Assembly (NCBI RefSeq): GCF_019931575.1
Contig: NZ_CP082923.1
Location: 2,108,001 to 2,172,000, forward strand
Direction: 5' to 3'
Source: Caulobacter segnis
GTDB lineage: Bacteria; Pseudomonadota; Alphaproteobacteria; Caulobacterales; Caulobacteraceae
Length of the DNA: 64,000 nucleotides
Part shown: positions 15,168 through 24,159 of the stretch, piece by piece
Numbering within the stretch: the first letter of the stretch is position 1
How the letters are laid out: each line of letters starts with the position of its first letter
Notes under the pieces: generated by a model
What the model saw: the letters and a program-made list of their open reading frames with translations, nothing else
Told to the model about the DNA's origin: nothing
Database searches by the model: none
Translations under genes and position numbers: made by a program

Positions 15168-17752
15168 GGCTGGCCTCCCGCGATCCAGGCATGGGCGGCG
15201 GGCGAGCGCAGGATGGCGGCGGCGACCGCTAGCGCGGGGGTCTCGGCTTGGCGTTTGTCCTGAAGATTGACCACGATGGTCAGCCCCCGCACCGGCTGCC
15301 CGCCCGCCTGACGCACGGCGGCGACGGCGATGGCGTGACCGTCGAGCAGAGGCGGCTCGACCGCGCGGATCGGCAGCTCGATTACCCGACCGTCGGGCAG
15401 CGGCGTGAAATCGGTCGGCTGACAATTGCGATAGCCGCACGCGAAGCGCTGCATCTCCTCGGCCGCCTGCCGCGCCAGGTCGCGCCGGCCACTGACACGA
15501 ACCCGGCAACGGGTCTCTTTGAGGCTCAGGATCTGGCGCGTCGCTTCGACCTGGTCGCGCGGCGCGGCCAAGCCGAACTTCAGCACGCCGGCCTTGGCGT
15601 CCCAGCGCAGTCCGCAATCGCCGTGAGCCAGTTGCCGCAGCAAGGCCGCGCCCGGCTCGGTCGGAATCTCGCCGGCCACCTTCATGGTGCCGGTCTTGCC
15701 CAGCAGCGTGACGTCCGAGTCGTAGCCCATGCTGGCGAATTCTCGGCCGAGCCAGCCGGCGGTGCCGCTCCTGACGACGCGGGAGAGGCCGTCGAGCACC
15801 GTCGCGCGAACTTGCGGATCGCGCATCCGCAACATGGGGGGCGGCGGACCTGCGGAGCTCGGGGTGAAGCGGGCGCGCACCTGGCGGCCGGTGACGATCC
15901 GCGAATAGACCTCGGCCATCTTGATGGCGCTCCAGGTCGAGCGGCTGCCGCCAAGAACGGCCATCAGATAGTCATTGCGGAACGAGGCGATGGCGTCGAA
16001 ACCCAACCGCTCGCGCTCGGGCGACGCCCCCGCCAGGGGCGAGGCGCAGGGTGGCGTCGCGCCGGTCAGGCCGCGCCAGACGGCGACGTCGTAGCGGCAG
16101 CCGCCCCCCTGGCCGGCGTCGAGTTCGAACAGCCTGGCCAGGCGATCGGCCCAGGCCGGACCGCGTCCGGGCGGCGGCTGCAAAACCCAACCGAACGGCC
16201 CTGGCGCGGTCGCCTCGCCGAACACCGGCAGAGGCGGCGTGTCGGTGCGATCACGGCCCTCCAGGGACCAGGCCTCGACCGGCGGCGGCTGGGCGCGTGT
16301 CGACCCCAGGGGCGCGGCCGGGTCGCGATAGGCCAGCATCATCAGCGCCAGGGCGTAGCGGTTGTTGGAATGCTCCAGGAAGGTCGGGAAATCGGTCATG
16401 CCCAGGCCGTGGTTGTCGAACCCGCCCTTGCCGAGGTCCATGCCGAGCACGGTGCGGATGCGGCCGGTGGCGCCGCCCTGGATCTTCAGGGTCGCCAGGC
16501 CCGGATCCGCGTCGAGGATCGCCAGCGAGAACGGCCCCTTGACCATGGAGCCGACAGGCAGGCGCTCGAAGTTGTGGTTCTGCGAGATCAGGTTCTGACC
16601 ACGACGCGTGCGGCGCTGGGCGGGGGTCAGTTCGGCTTCGGCCAGTGGCCAGGACGCGACGGCCAGAACCTCGCCGCTGGTGGTGTCCATGACCGTCACC
16701 GCGGCCTTGAAGGCGTCGCCGGCTTCGGTCTTGGTCCCAGGCGCCGCGCTGGCGCGCACGATCGCGGCGCCGCTCGCCAAGGCGTCCTGGGCGACTTGCT
16801 GCAGACGCGCGTCGAGCGACAGGCGCAGAGGCGTCGGCGGCCGGCCGGCCATGGCGCGCTCGATCGGCTGGGCCAGGGGCTGCAGGGCGGGAAAGTAGGT
16901 CCGCGCGCCCGTGGGCTGGGTGTGGGCGATGTCGGCGGCGCCGCCGTCGAGGCGTAGGCGCAGCACCGATTGGCCGGTTCGCAGGGTGAGGGTCTCGCCG
17001 GGCGGCAAGGGGGTAAGGGTCACCTCGCCGTCGGCGCGCGGGCGCACGTCCTGGCCGCCGACCCGGATGTCCAGGAGGGACGGGGTCTGCACGCGCACGA
17101 TGGCCTGGTCGCCGACCAGGATCACCGAGCCGACGGCGTGCGGTGGGGCTTCGCCGTCCTTCAGGCAGATGGAGAGGGCGCGGCGCGGCTCCGGCGCGGC
17201 GGCCCGGCGCGTCGGCATCAGGATGTCGCACGCGGCGGCGGGCGCGCCCTGGGGTTCCAGGCGGATCGGAGCTGGCGGCGGGTCGCCCAGCGGCTGCAGC
17301 CTCAGACCCGGCGAAGCGCCGCCTCGAAACAGAATTGGTCCGGCCCAGGCGCCGCCGCCGGTGAATGGACGGTCGATGTGGTGGGCGTAGGGATCGATGC
17401 CTTCGATCCATTGACCATCGTCACTGAGACGCCAGACCGTCGGGTCCTGCAGGTCGGCGCGCAGATAGGAGGCGTTGACGAAGGCGCGCAGGCGCGGATC
17501 GGCGCCAACGGGACCGTCGCGCAAGGCGATCCGCGGCTCGCCGTCGGCGTCGTAGCGCACCGACAGCCATTGTCGCTGGGCGATGGCGTCGACCAGGCGG
17601 TCATAGCCGTTGGCGAGACCTTGCCCCGGCGGCCGGCCGAGGGCGGCCAGCAGGGCGGGCGCCGCCGCGACGAGGGCGACGATCGCGGTCAGCGGCGCGG
17701 CGACGGCCAGGGCGCGGATCCAGCGCGGCCCGGTTTTCGGACGGCGGGTCAT
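15164..17752 (-). CDS. Penicillin-binding transpeptidase (class B-like)
   Basis: 862 aa. One N-terminal membrane segment (about residues 13-35) leads into a large periplasmic region. The transpeptidase motifs are complete: SMVK with nucleophile S402 and K405, SNN at 462-464, and KTGT starting at K686. A region of about 370 residues before the domain is not a standard PBP dimerisation domain as far as I can see. The enzyme should cross-link peptidoglycan outside the inner membrane. The gene directly upstream encodes a SEDS-like protein, the usual partner of class B PBPs. It overlaps both neighbours by ATGA. The sequence is divergent from the cell-division PBP3 and elongation PBP2, so a specialised role is likely. 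Confidence 0.85.
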   Translation of the reverse strand: MTRRPKTGPRWIRALAVAAPLTAIVALVAAAPALLAALGRPPGQGLANGYDRLVDAIAQRQWLSVRYDADGEPRIALRDGPVGADPRLRAFVNASYLRADLQDPTVWRLSDDGQWIEGIDPYAHHIDRPFTGGGAWAGPILFRGGASPGLRLQPLGDPPPAPIRLEPQGAPAAACDILMPTRRAAAPEPRRALSICLKDGEAPPHAVGSVILVGDQAIVRVQTPSLLDIRVGGQDVRPRADGEVTLTPLPPGETLTLRTGQSVLRLRLDGGAADIAHTQPTGARTYFPALQPLAQPIERAMAGRPPTPLRLSLDARLQQVAQDALASGAAIVRASAAPGTKTEAGDAFKAAVTVMDTTSGEVLAVASWPLAEAELTPAQRRTRRGQNLISQNHNFERLPVGSMVKGPFSLAILDADPGLATLKIQGGATGRIRTVLGMDLGKGGFDNHGLGMTDFPTFLEHSNNRYALALMMLAYRDPAAPLGSTRAQPPPVEAWSLEGRDRTDTPPLPVFGEATAPGPFGWVLQPPPGRGPAWADRLARLFELDAGQGGGCRYDVAVWRGLTGATPPCASPLAGASPERERLGFDAIASFRNDYLMAVLGGSRSTWSAIKMAEVYSRIVTGRQVRARFTPSSAGPPPPMLRMRDPQVRATVLDGLSRVVRSGTAGWLGREFASMGYDSDVTLLGKTGTMKVAGEIPTEPGAALLRQLAHGDCGLRWDAKAGVLKFGLAAPRDQVEATRQILSLKETRCRVRVSGRRDLARQAAEEMQRFACGYRNCQPTDFTPLPDGRVIELPIRAVEPPLLDGHAIAVAAVRQAGGQPVRGLTIVVNLQDKRQAETPALAVAAAILRSPAAHAWIAGGQP

Positions 17753-20517
17753 CGCCTTGCCTCCGAAGGTCGCTCAGCCAGTCCCCAGACGGCAAGGGCG
17801 ATGAGGATCGCGCCTTCCAGCAGGTCGCTGCCGGAGGTCGGCGCCAGGAGATAGACGTTGCGGCCGGTGAAGGGGACCAGCTGCAGATTGGCCAGGGTCA
17901 TGTAGGCGGCCGCGCCGAACAGACACCACAGGGCTAGCAGGCCGGTGACGCGCCGCGCGTCCAGGGCGGCGGCGCGCGTGACGGTCCAGACGGCGATGGG
18001 CGCGCCGGCCAGCACGGCCAGGAACAGGCCGGTCGCCAGGCGGCCGAACGGGGACATCAGGTGGACAGCGGTCAGGTTGTCGGTGGCCTGGACGGGCTTG
18101 AGAGCGGTCAGGTTGGCCGGCGACAGATAACCGCGTCCGAACAGGGAGCCGGTGTAGTCCGAAAGCTGGGCCGACCAGATCTTGAGGGCTTCGGCCTCGG
18201 TCGAAACGTCGGCTCCGAGGGCTTCGGGGGCGGCGATCAGGTAGAGGCGGAGCAGGTTCTGGCTCGTCTTCGCCTGACGATCCAGCGTCGCCAGGGCTTC
18301 CTGGTCGCTAAGGCTTCCATGCATCTGCGTGGTCTGGCCAAGGCGATTGGATTGGGCGGCGCCGACGGCGCCCAGGGCGGGCAGGACGAGCAGGACCGCC
18401 ATCGCGGCGGCGGTCGGCGCCGTCCACGGTAGGCGCGCGACGAAGCCGCGCCAGGCCAGGGCGGTGGCGACCCCGGCGATCGGCAGGAACATCAGCGCGT
18501 AGCCGCTGTCGCGCACCGTGAACGGGACGGCCAAGGTCGCCACGGCGAGCAGCGCCCAGAACAGGATCGGCCGCCCCCATCCAGCCGACCAGGCCTCGGG
18601 AGCCGCCAGCAGGCGACCGAAGCCGAGCAGGATCAAGGGCGTGTAGGCGACGCTGATCGCCAGCACGGTGACCCCGAAGTCGACGCGTTCCTTCCAGCCG
18701 ATCGCGCCGAGGGCCAGGCGCACGGCGAGCACGATGACGAGCAGGACGACGCCGGAGGACCAGGCGGAGCGGGAGGTCGGGCCGGCGCGTCGCCAGCGGT
18801 CCGCGATACCTGAAAGGCGCGAGGCGCGCGCGCCCTTGGCCGGAGGCGCGGCGGCGGCCCGCCAGAACGTGGCGAGGCCCCAGGCGGCGATCAGAAGCAG
18901 GCCGAGAACACTAATATGATGGGTCCAGGCCAGCCCGGCGACGGCGGTCAAAGGCGGAGCCAGATCGAGCGCCAGATCACCCGGCTTGCGGGGCTCGTCG
19001 GCCCTGGCCCAGGCCAGCAGGGCGGCGGGAACGGTGACATAGGCGAGCGCGGAGTCGCCGAGGATTTCCCGCCAGTCGAGCGTCGGGTCCGCCTCCGCCG
19101 CGGCGAGGCCTATGAGCAGGCGCAGGGCCAGCAGCAATTGCAGCAGGCCGAAGATCGTCCAGAGGGCCGGGCGACGGTGGAAGAGGCCTTGGCAAGCCAG
19201 GAGAAGGCTGGCGGTCCAGGCCAGGACGATCAAGAGCGCCGGCCAGGGCGTCGTCAGCCGGTCCAGCGTCAGGTGAGCCGTCCGCAGGGCGGGGACGGTG
19301 GCGGGGGCGTCCAGCCTGGCCCGGGTGAAGCGCTCGCAGGTCGGTCCTTGCGGCAAGGCTGGCGCTGTGCGCAGGGCGTCGGCGGTGAGCCCGCCAACCA
19401 CGGTGGCCTCGAGCGTAAGGCGACGCGCCGGTCCGGAGCGCTCGCAACGCCCGGCGATCTCGGTGGGTGGCGTGGCGAAGGCGACCTCGGCCTGGCCGTC
19501 GCGCTCGGCCAGGGTCAGGCTGCGCCTCAGCTGCAGGCGACCGCGGCGCGCGTCCGGCCCATCAAGCACGCCGTCGACGAAGCGCGGCTCGAAGATCTCC
19601 GCCTGGATTCCGGTTCCGAGCGGAATGGCGGGCGGCGGAGCGTAGGGAACGACCCGACCGTTTCGCGCGATGCGCGCGCCGGGGTCGGCGAGAATGATCG
19701 ACCAGGCCGAGCCGCCAAAACCCCCTTGCTGGAACAGGAAACTGCGAGCGGGCGCGCGGGTCGCGCCCTTGCCGACGCAAAGCCAGCGGTCGCAGTCGGT
19801 CAGCACGCCGCGGGCTCCGCCAGCGCCAGGCCGGGGGAAGAAGTCGCGCAGGGGATGGATCGCCTGGGCCGGGGTCCAATCGTTGACGCCGCTGAACGCC
19901 AGGAGGGTCTTGCGCTCAGGCATGGGCGGACCGGTGATCGCTCCGGACTTCGCGACGACCGCGCCGTCACGCCAGTCCGCCGGCGCGAAGGCCCGCCCGT
20001 GTAGCACCGCCCAGGCGGCGCCCTCGCGCTCGCATGGGGCCTGGACGCACACGGCGTCGCCTTCGGCGAAGGTGAGGGCGGAGGGCCAGGAGAGCCGTCG
20101 TCCCTGGCGCAGGCCGACCACGGCTTGCGGCGGCGCAGCGTCGGAGCCCGCGACGATGAGAGCCAGGGGCGGGGCGTCGGCGTCGCGCGAAAGGTCTGGC
20201 TGCACCGTGGCGAAGCCAGCGGGCAAACGCGTCGCGACGAGGTCGTCGCGGGCGGCGTCGCCCCCCAGGCTGAGGGGGAACTGGCGAACCTCGGCCGTCA
20301 GCCGCGACAGCGACAGGCGAAGATCGCCGGTGCGGCCCTGGACGGCGGCCGTCAGCAGGCATCCCACGACCAGGACGGTTGGGGCCGCGACGCCGACGGC
20401 CAGGGCCGCGACCCGCGTCGCAGAGGGCTTGCGCCGTGCTCCGGCGCTGTCCGTCGCCACACGCCAGAACGCCAATCCGAGCGCCAGGCAAACCAAACCC
20501 AGCAAAGCGCTGCTCAT
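17749..20517 (-). CDS. SEDS (FtsW/RodA-like) membrane protein with large N-terminal periplasmic domain
   Basis: 922 aa; ordinary FtsW/RodA are about 370-420 aa. Two N-terminal membrane segments flank about 380 residues of likely periplasmic sequence, then about 12 hydrophobic segments follow. Near the end, GSLFGRGYLS and DNLTAVHLMSPFGRLATG align in style with the SEDS region GxGxxxS...HTDFIF...E.G. The segment LQLVPFTGRNVYLLAPTSGSDLL resembles the LPLTGxxLPFxSYGGSS motif. SEDS proteins polymerise glycan strands from lipid II with a cognate class B PBP, here encoded next. The acidic residue normally needed is not obvious, so activity is uncertain. Its ATGA overlaps are conserved on both sides. 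Confidence 0.65.
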   Translation of the reverse strand: MSSALLGLVCLALGLAFWRVATDSAGARRKPSATRVAALAVGVAAPTVLVVGCLLTAAVQGRTGDLRLSLSRLTAEVRQFPLSLGGDAARDDLVATRLPAGFATVQPDLSRDADAPPLALIVAGSDAAPPQAVVGLRQGRRLSWPSALTFAEGDAVCVQAPCEREGAAWAVLHGRAFAPADWRDGAVVAKSGAITGPPMPERKTLLAFSGVNDWTPAQAIHPLRDFFPRPGAGGARGVLTDCDRWLCVGKGATRAPARSFLFQQGGFGGSAWSIILADPGARIARNGRVVPYAPPPAIPLGTGIQAEIFEPRFVDGVLDGPDARRGRLQLRRSLTLAERDGQAEVAFATPPTEIAGRCERSGPARRLTLEATVVGGLTADALRTAPALPQGPTCERFTRARLDAPATVPALRTAHLTLDRLTTPWPALLIVLAWTASLLLACQGLFHRRPALWTIFGLLQLLLALRLLIGLAAAEADPTLDWREILGDSALAYVTVPAALLAWARADEPRKPGDLALDLAPPLTAVAGLAWTHHISVLGLLLIAAWGLATFWRAAAAPPAKGARASRLSGIADRWRRAGPTSRSAWSSGVVLLVIVLAVRLALGAIGWKERVDFGVTVLAISVAYTPLILLGFGRLLAAPEAWSAGWGRPILFWALLAVATLAVPFTVRDSGYALMFLPIAGVATALAWRGFVARLPWTAPTAAAMAVLLVLPALGAVGAAQSNRLGQTTQMHGSLSDQEALATLDRQAKTSQNLLRLYLIAAPEALGADVSTEAEALKIWSAQLSDYTGSLFGRGYLSPANLTALKPVQATDNLTAVHLMSPFGRLATGLFLAVLAGAPIAVWTVTRAAALDARRVTGLLALWCLFGAAAYMTLANLQLVPFTGRNVYLLAPTSGSDLLEGAILIALAVWGLAERPSEARR

Positions 20518-21068
20518 CCGGTGCCCGCCCTCCGCGCCGCCCCGAAGGTGGATCGACCGAGCAGCCGCCAGCGGTCATGCGCGCGCTTCAAGGCCACGAG
20601 CTGCGACAGCGCCAAGCCGATCGCCGCGATCGACAGGGTGACCAGGGATGGCCAGCCGAGGCGCGGGCCCAGGACCACGATCACCGGTGACACCGAGGCC
20701 ACGCGCTCGATCGGCGCGCCGCAGAGGGCGGGGTCGTTGCGCACGAGCGCCCGCCGCGCCTCGCGAAAGGCCGGGTCGGCGTCCATGCCGCTCCCCTGGC
20801 AGACCTCGCGCTTCAGCGTCGCGCCCTGCGGCGTGTCGCCCAGGGCCGCGAGGCGCTCGACGAAGGCGGGGGTTGGCGACGACCACGGCTCCAGCTGCGA
20901 GAGGCCCAGGCGCTCGATCCACGCCCCTCCGCCACGGGTCGGCGCCGCGCCGACCGTCGCCGTTCCAAGGCCCGGCGTCAGGCCGAAAGCCCAGGCGAGC
21001 ACGATCACACCCAGCGAGGCCGCGAGGCCCCTGGCGATCAACACCCCGGCGCCGCCGTTCCGACTCAT
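20514..21068 (-). CDS. Membrane protein of unknown function
   Basis: 184 aa. There are two membrane segments, one near the N-terminus (GVLIARGLAASLGVIVLAWAFG) and one near residue 150 (VTLSIAAIGLALSQLVAL). They enclose a soluble loop of about 110 residues with two cysteines (KREVCQGSG and DPALCGAP), presumably periplasmic. No family is recognised. ATGA overlaps join it to the GTPase-like gene before and the SEDS gene after. Confidence 0.7.
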   Translation of the reverse strand: MSRNGGAGVLIARGLAASLGVIVLAWAFGLTPGLGTATVGAAPTRGGGAWIERLGLSQLEPWSSPTPAFVERLAALGDTPQGATLKREVCQGSGMDADPAFREARRALVRNDPALCGAPIERVASVSPVIVVLGPRLGWPSLVTLSIAAIGLALSQLVALKRAHDRWRLLGRSTFGAARRAGTG

Positions 21069-22633
21069 GGCGCGGACTCCGCGACAGGCGTCTCGGCCGG
21101 CGGCCGGCGCCGGAACAGGCTCGCCACGCCGTCCCAGGCGCGGCGCTTCTCGGTATGTTCCTTGAGGCGCAGCAGAGCGCGGATCAGTTCGGTGACCCCA
21201 ACGTGACTGAGCCGGTAGTTGATGGTCGTCGAGCCCCGCGCCACCCCCTCGAAGGCGGTGGCGAACTGGAAGCTGGCCAGGGCGAACCATTCGTCGATCT
21301 GGCGGGCGACCCCGGGGCGCAGGGTGTTGAGCATCGCGAAGGCGTCGGCCTTGCGTGGTTCGCGCCGGAGGATGCGCAGTAGGTGAGCCGCCTGCGGATG
21401 ACCCTGCAGCAAACGGCGTATGGGCAGCTGCACCGCGTCCGAACGGTGGGTGAGGTCGTCGCTCTTGGAGAGGACGATGAACATCGGCTTGGTCGGCTTC
21501 TTGCGCTCGGCGTCGCGACTCCGGTCGAAAACCGCGTAGGCGTCGATCGACGGGTCGAGGTCGGGGCCGCCGCGCTCGTCCATCACCACCATCAGCTGGG
21601 CCATCAGGCCCACGCCGCTGATGTATTCGCCCAGCTCCTCGTGCTTGGAGGCCAGGCGATGCAGCGCCTGCTCGACGCCGCCCTCCAACAGCCGCTTGCG
21701 CTCTCGGACGAGGGTCTTGAGCTTGGTCTGGGCTTTGCCGTCTCCGCCATCCGCCGATTTGCGCGCTTGCGAGATCTGGCGCTTCAGCAGGTCGACGCGG
21801 TCGATCAGCGCCTGGGCTGGCGGCAGGCTCGCCAAGTCGACAGGCGCCGTCTCGCCAGCGGCCGAGCGTCTCCATAGGACGTCGTGGGCCAGTTCCGAAA
21901 GCAGGGTCTCGTCGGCCGGCAGCAGGGTGAGGAAGGCCTGGCCGGTATGGATCACGTGCCGCATCAGCGTGTTGGCCTCGCCGAGGAACGAGCCCTCCAC
22001 GGCGCGCAGGAAGCGCTCGCCAGGGATGTCGATGACGTAGAAGTCGTTCTCGCCCTTGCGGAAGCGGTGGGCCGTGAAGAGCGTGGTGTTCTCCACGTCG
22101 CCGGGCGGGGCGCGGCGTGGATAGCAGGCGTAGGCGTCACCCTCCTGCAGTTCGTACTTCAAGCGATTGAGAAACCAGGTCTTGCCTGCGGTCGGGAAGC
22201 CGAGCAGCACCACGGTGAACACGCCGGATTCCCGGATACGGCGCAGGGTTTCGACGTCAAGTTCGCGGCCGCCCTGGCCGATAATGGGCGCGATGGCGGC
22301 GGGCTCGGTCCCGGTCGACGCGAAGGTCGTCGGTTCAGCGGCGGCGGCCGCCGCCTGATCGACCTTCTGTTCGACGAGTGCGCGAAGGCCCTCGCTCATG
22401 CCCTCGGGCGGCTGCGGCGCGGTGGTCGGGATCGCCGGCGGTTCGGCCGGGGTCTCGGGCGGCGTCAGGCGGCGCAAATTGTCGATCACCTCGCCCATGG
22501 TCGTTCCGGCGGCGGGCGCATCGAGCGCGCTGACGGCCGACGTCGCCGCTCGTCCCTCGGCGAGGGCGCAGTGGGGGCAGTCGACGAAATCCTCGCCGGA
22601 GAACGTGTTGGTGCAGATCTCGCAGTAGATCAT
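21065..22633 (-). CDS. Zinc-ribbon P-loop GTPase-like protein
   Basis: 522 aa, cytoplasmic. C4, C7, C19 and C22 (YCEIC, then DCPHC) make a zinc ribbon. A Pro/Ala-rich linker leads to a P-loop NTPase: GFPTAGKT at 145-152, a switch/Walker B region FYVIDIPGERF, and LSKSDD as an NKxD-like base-recognition motif. A charged helical segment follows the G1-G3 part. The order of motifs fits a TRAFAC-type GTPase rather than an ATPase. It could be the cytoplasmic switch of the operon's envelope machine. Similar GTPases occur in predicted NTP-dependent conflict systems, but assignment to one of those families is only a guess. ATG 22633 is fixed by the ATGA overlap. Confidence 0.7.
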   Translation of the reverse strand: MIYCEICTNTFSGEDFVDCPHCALAEGRAATSAVSALDAPAAGTTMGEVIDNLRRLTPPETPAEPPAIPTTAPQPPEGMSEGLRALVEQKVDQAAAAAAEPTTFASTGTEPAAIAPIIGQGGRELDVETLRRIRESGVFTVVLLGFPTAGKTWFLNRLKYELQEGDAYACYPRRAPPGDVENTTLFTAHRFRKGENDFYVIDIPGERFLRAVEGSFLGEANTLMRHVIHTGQAFLTLLPADETLLSELAHDVLWRRSAAGETAPVDLASLPPAQALIDRVDLLKRQISQARKSADGGDGKAQTKLKTLVRERKRLLEGGVEQALHRLASKHEELGEYISGVGLMAQLMVVMDERGGPDLDPSIDAYAVFDRSRDAERKKPTKPMFIVLSKSDDLTHRSDAVQLPIRRLLQGHPQAAHLLRILRREPRKADAFAMLNTLRPGVARQIDEWFALASFQFATAFEGVARGSTTINYRLSHVGVTELIRALLRLKEHTEKRRAWDGVASLFRRRPPAETPVAESAP

Positions 22634-24159
22634 CGCGCCGTCCTCCCGTCCTTCTCGGCGGCCACCAGGGCCCAGGCGGCGCGGGTGAGCTCGACCGGGC
22701 GACGGGCGTGGCGCAGGCCGGCCGGAACGGCCCGAACCGTCAGGATGGCGGACAGTTCGGGAGCGAAGGTCCTGGCGGCCGCCAGGACCGTGCGGTCGGC
22801 GAGGGCGGCGTCGGCGTCGCCTGGTGGGGCGGCCAGCAAAGCCGCGAGGACGACGCGAATTCGAGCGCCCTCCTGGATGGGACGCAGGCATTGCAGGCGC
22901 AGCAGCGTTCCGACGAGCCGCCGAGCGTCTTCATCGCCAAGATCGGCGAGGGCGACGTCGAGCACTGCGTCCAGAAAGGCGGGGCCGGCCGCGGCGAGGG
23001 TGTCGGCGAAGGCCGGGTCCATGGCGAGGCTGGCCGCCCACGCCCGAGCCACCTTGGCGAGATCGAGGCGATGGACGATGTCGCCCAGCCAAGCGGCGAC
23101 CTCGGGCTTGGCCACCACGGCGTCGAGCCCGCGCAGGGCGACGGGGGACACGCCATCGGTGAGCCCGCGCACGTAGAAGGCCGCGCCTTGCGCGTCGGCG
23201 ACGGCCACCAGGGCGTCGAAGGTCTCGGACACGCCGTCGCGCAAGGCCTGGCTGACCGGGTCGGCGCCCTCGGCGTGGCGCATCACCGCGCGAAGCAGCT
23301 CGACCATCGCCGTGGGCTTCAGGCTCGCGCAGGCGCTGGCGATCTCTTCGAACATCACGTCGCCCGCGGGCAGGCGGGCCTTGTCCTGGGACCATTGGGC
23401 CGAGCGCAGGGCGTTGGCGGCGGGCTCCCGCTCGGCGATGGCGGCGAGCTTCAGCCACGCCTTCCAGGCCAGCGGCGTTTCGGCGGCGGCCTGCAGTGAC
23501 GCCAGTTCGTGGCTCGCTTGAAAGGCGGCCGGGCTTTCGGCCGAGGCGTGAGTGACGAGCTTGAACGTCCGGGCTGGGTCCAGGGCGCCGGCCGGCGCGA
23601 TCAGGCTGGTGCTGGCCCAGCCCATGAGGCTCGCCCGCTGGGCGGGCGGATCGACGCCCTCGACCAGGGCGCGCAGCACGACCTCCGGATCCTCGTCGCC
23701 GACGTCGATGGCGATGTCGCTCCAGCCAACCCGGGGATTGGCCATGGGCGGGGGGGCGGATCTCGCCAGGTCGGCCGGCGACACCGGTAGGAGCGACGAG
23801 CCGAAGGTCGCGTCCTCCGGCTCGGGCAGCAGGCTCAGCAGGCGAGGCGACGCCCAGTCCAGGGCTTCGAGCAGGGCGGAGTCGGCGACAATCAGGTGCG
23901 CGACGGCCACCGGACCAAGCTCGCCTTCGCCCATGTGGCGGGCTCGCACCACGGCGAAGGACGAGCCATCGGCGGCCAGCGGCAGCATGGCCGTGAAGCA
24001 GGGACGTCGCAGCATGGCCCATCCGGCCAGCGAAAGGGCGAAGTCGGCGAGGCGCGCCTGACTCTCCGACGTCAGGCGTGGACCGGCGTAGCGGCGCAGG
24101 CCGTAGTTGCGGCCCTGGGCCTTCGGGCCGATGACGGCGGTCGGAACCAGGACGGTCAT
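22630..24159 (-). CDS. Cytoplasmic protein of unknown function, partner of the GTPase-like protein
   Basis: 509 aa. No signal peptide or membrane segment. It starts MTVLVPTAVIGPKAQGRNYG. An N-terminal mixed domain of about 200 residues is followed by about 300 mostly helical residues rich in Ala, Leu and Glu. The N-terminal part (LRRYAGPRLTSE, then MGEGELGPVAVAHLIVAD) loosely recalls GTPase-associated proteins found beside such GTPases, but I cannot place it in a family. ATGA overlaps at both ends tie its synthesis to the GTPase-like protein. Confidence 0.7.
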   Translation of the reverse strand: MTVLVPTAVIGPKAQGRNYGLRRYAGPRLTSESQARLADFALSLAGWAMLRRPCFTAMLPLAADGSSFAVVRARHMGEGELGPVAVAHLIVADSALLEALDWASPRLLSLLPEPEDATFGSSLLPVSPADLARSAPPPMANPRVGWSDIAIDVGDEDPEVVLRALVEGVDPPAQRASLMGWASTSLIAPAGALDPARTFKLVTHASAESPAAFQASHELASLQAAAETPLAWKAWLKLAAIAEREPAANALRSAQWSQDKARLPAGDVMFEEIASACASLKPTAMVELLRAVMRHAEGADPVSQALRDGVSETFDALVAVADAQGAAFYVRGLTDGVSPVALRGLDAVVAKPEVAAWLGDIVHRLDLAKVARAWAASLAMDPAFADTLAAAGPAFLDAVLDVALADLGDEDARRLVGTLLRLQCLRPIQEGARIRVVLAALLAAPPGDADAALADRTVLAAARTFAPELSAILTVRAVPAGLRHARRPVELTRAAWALVAAEKDGRTAR

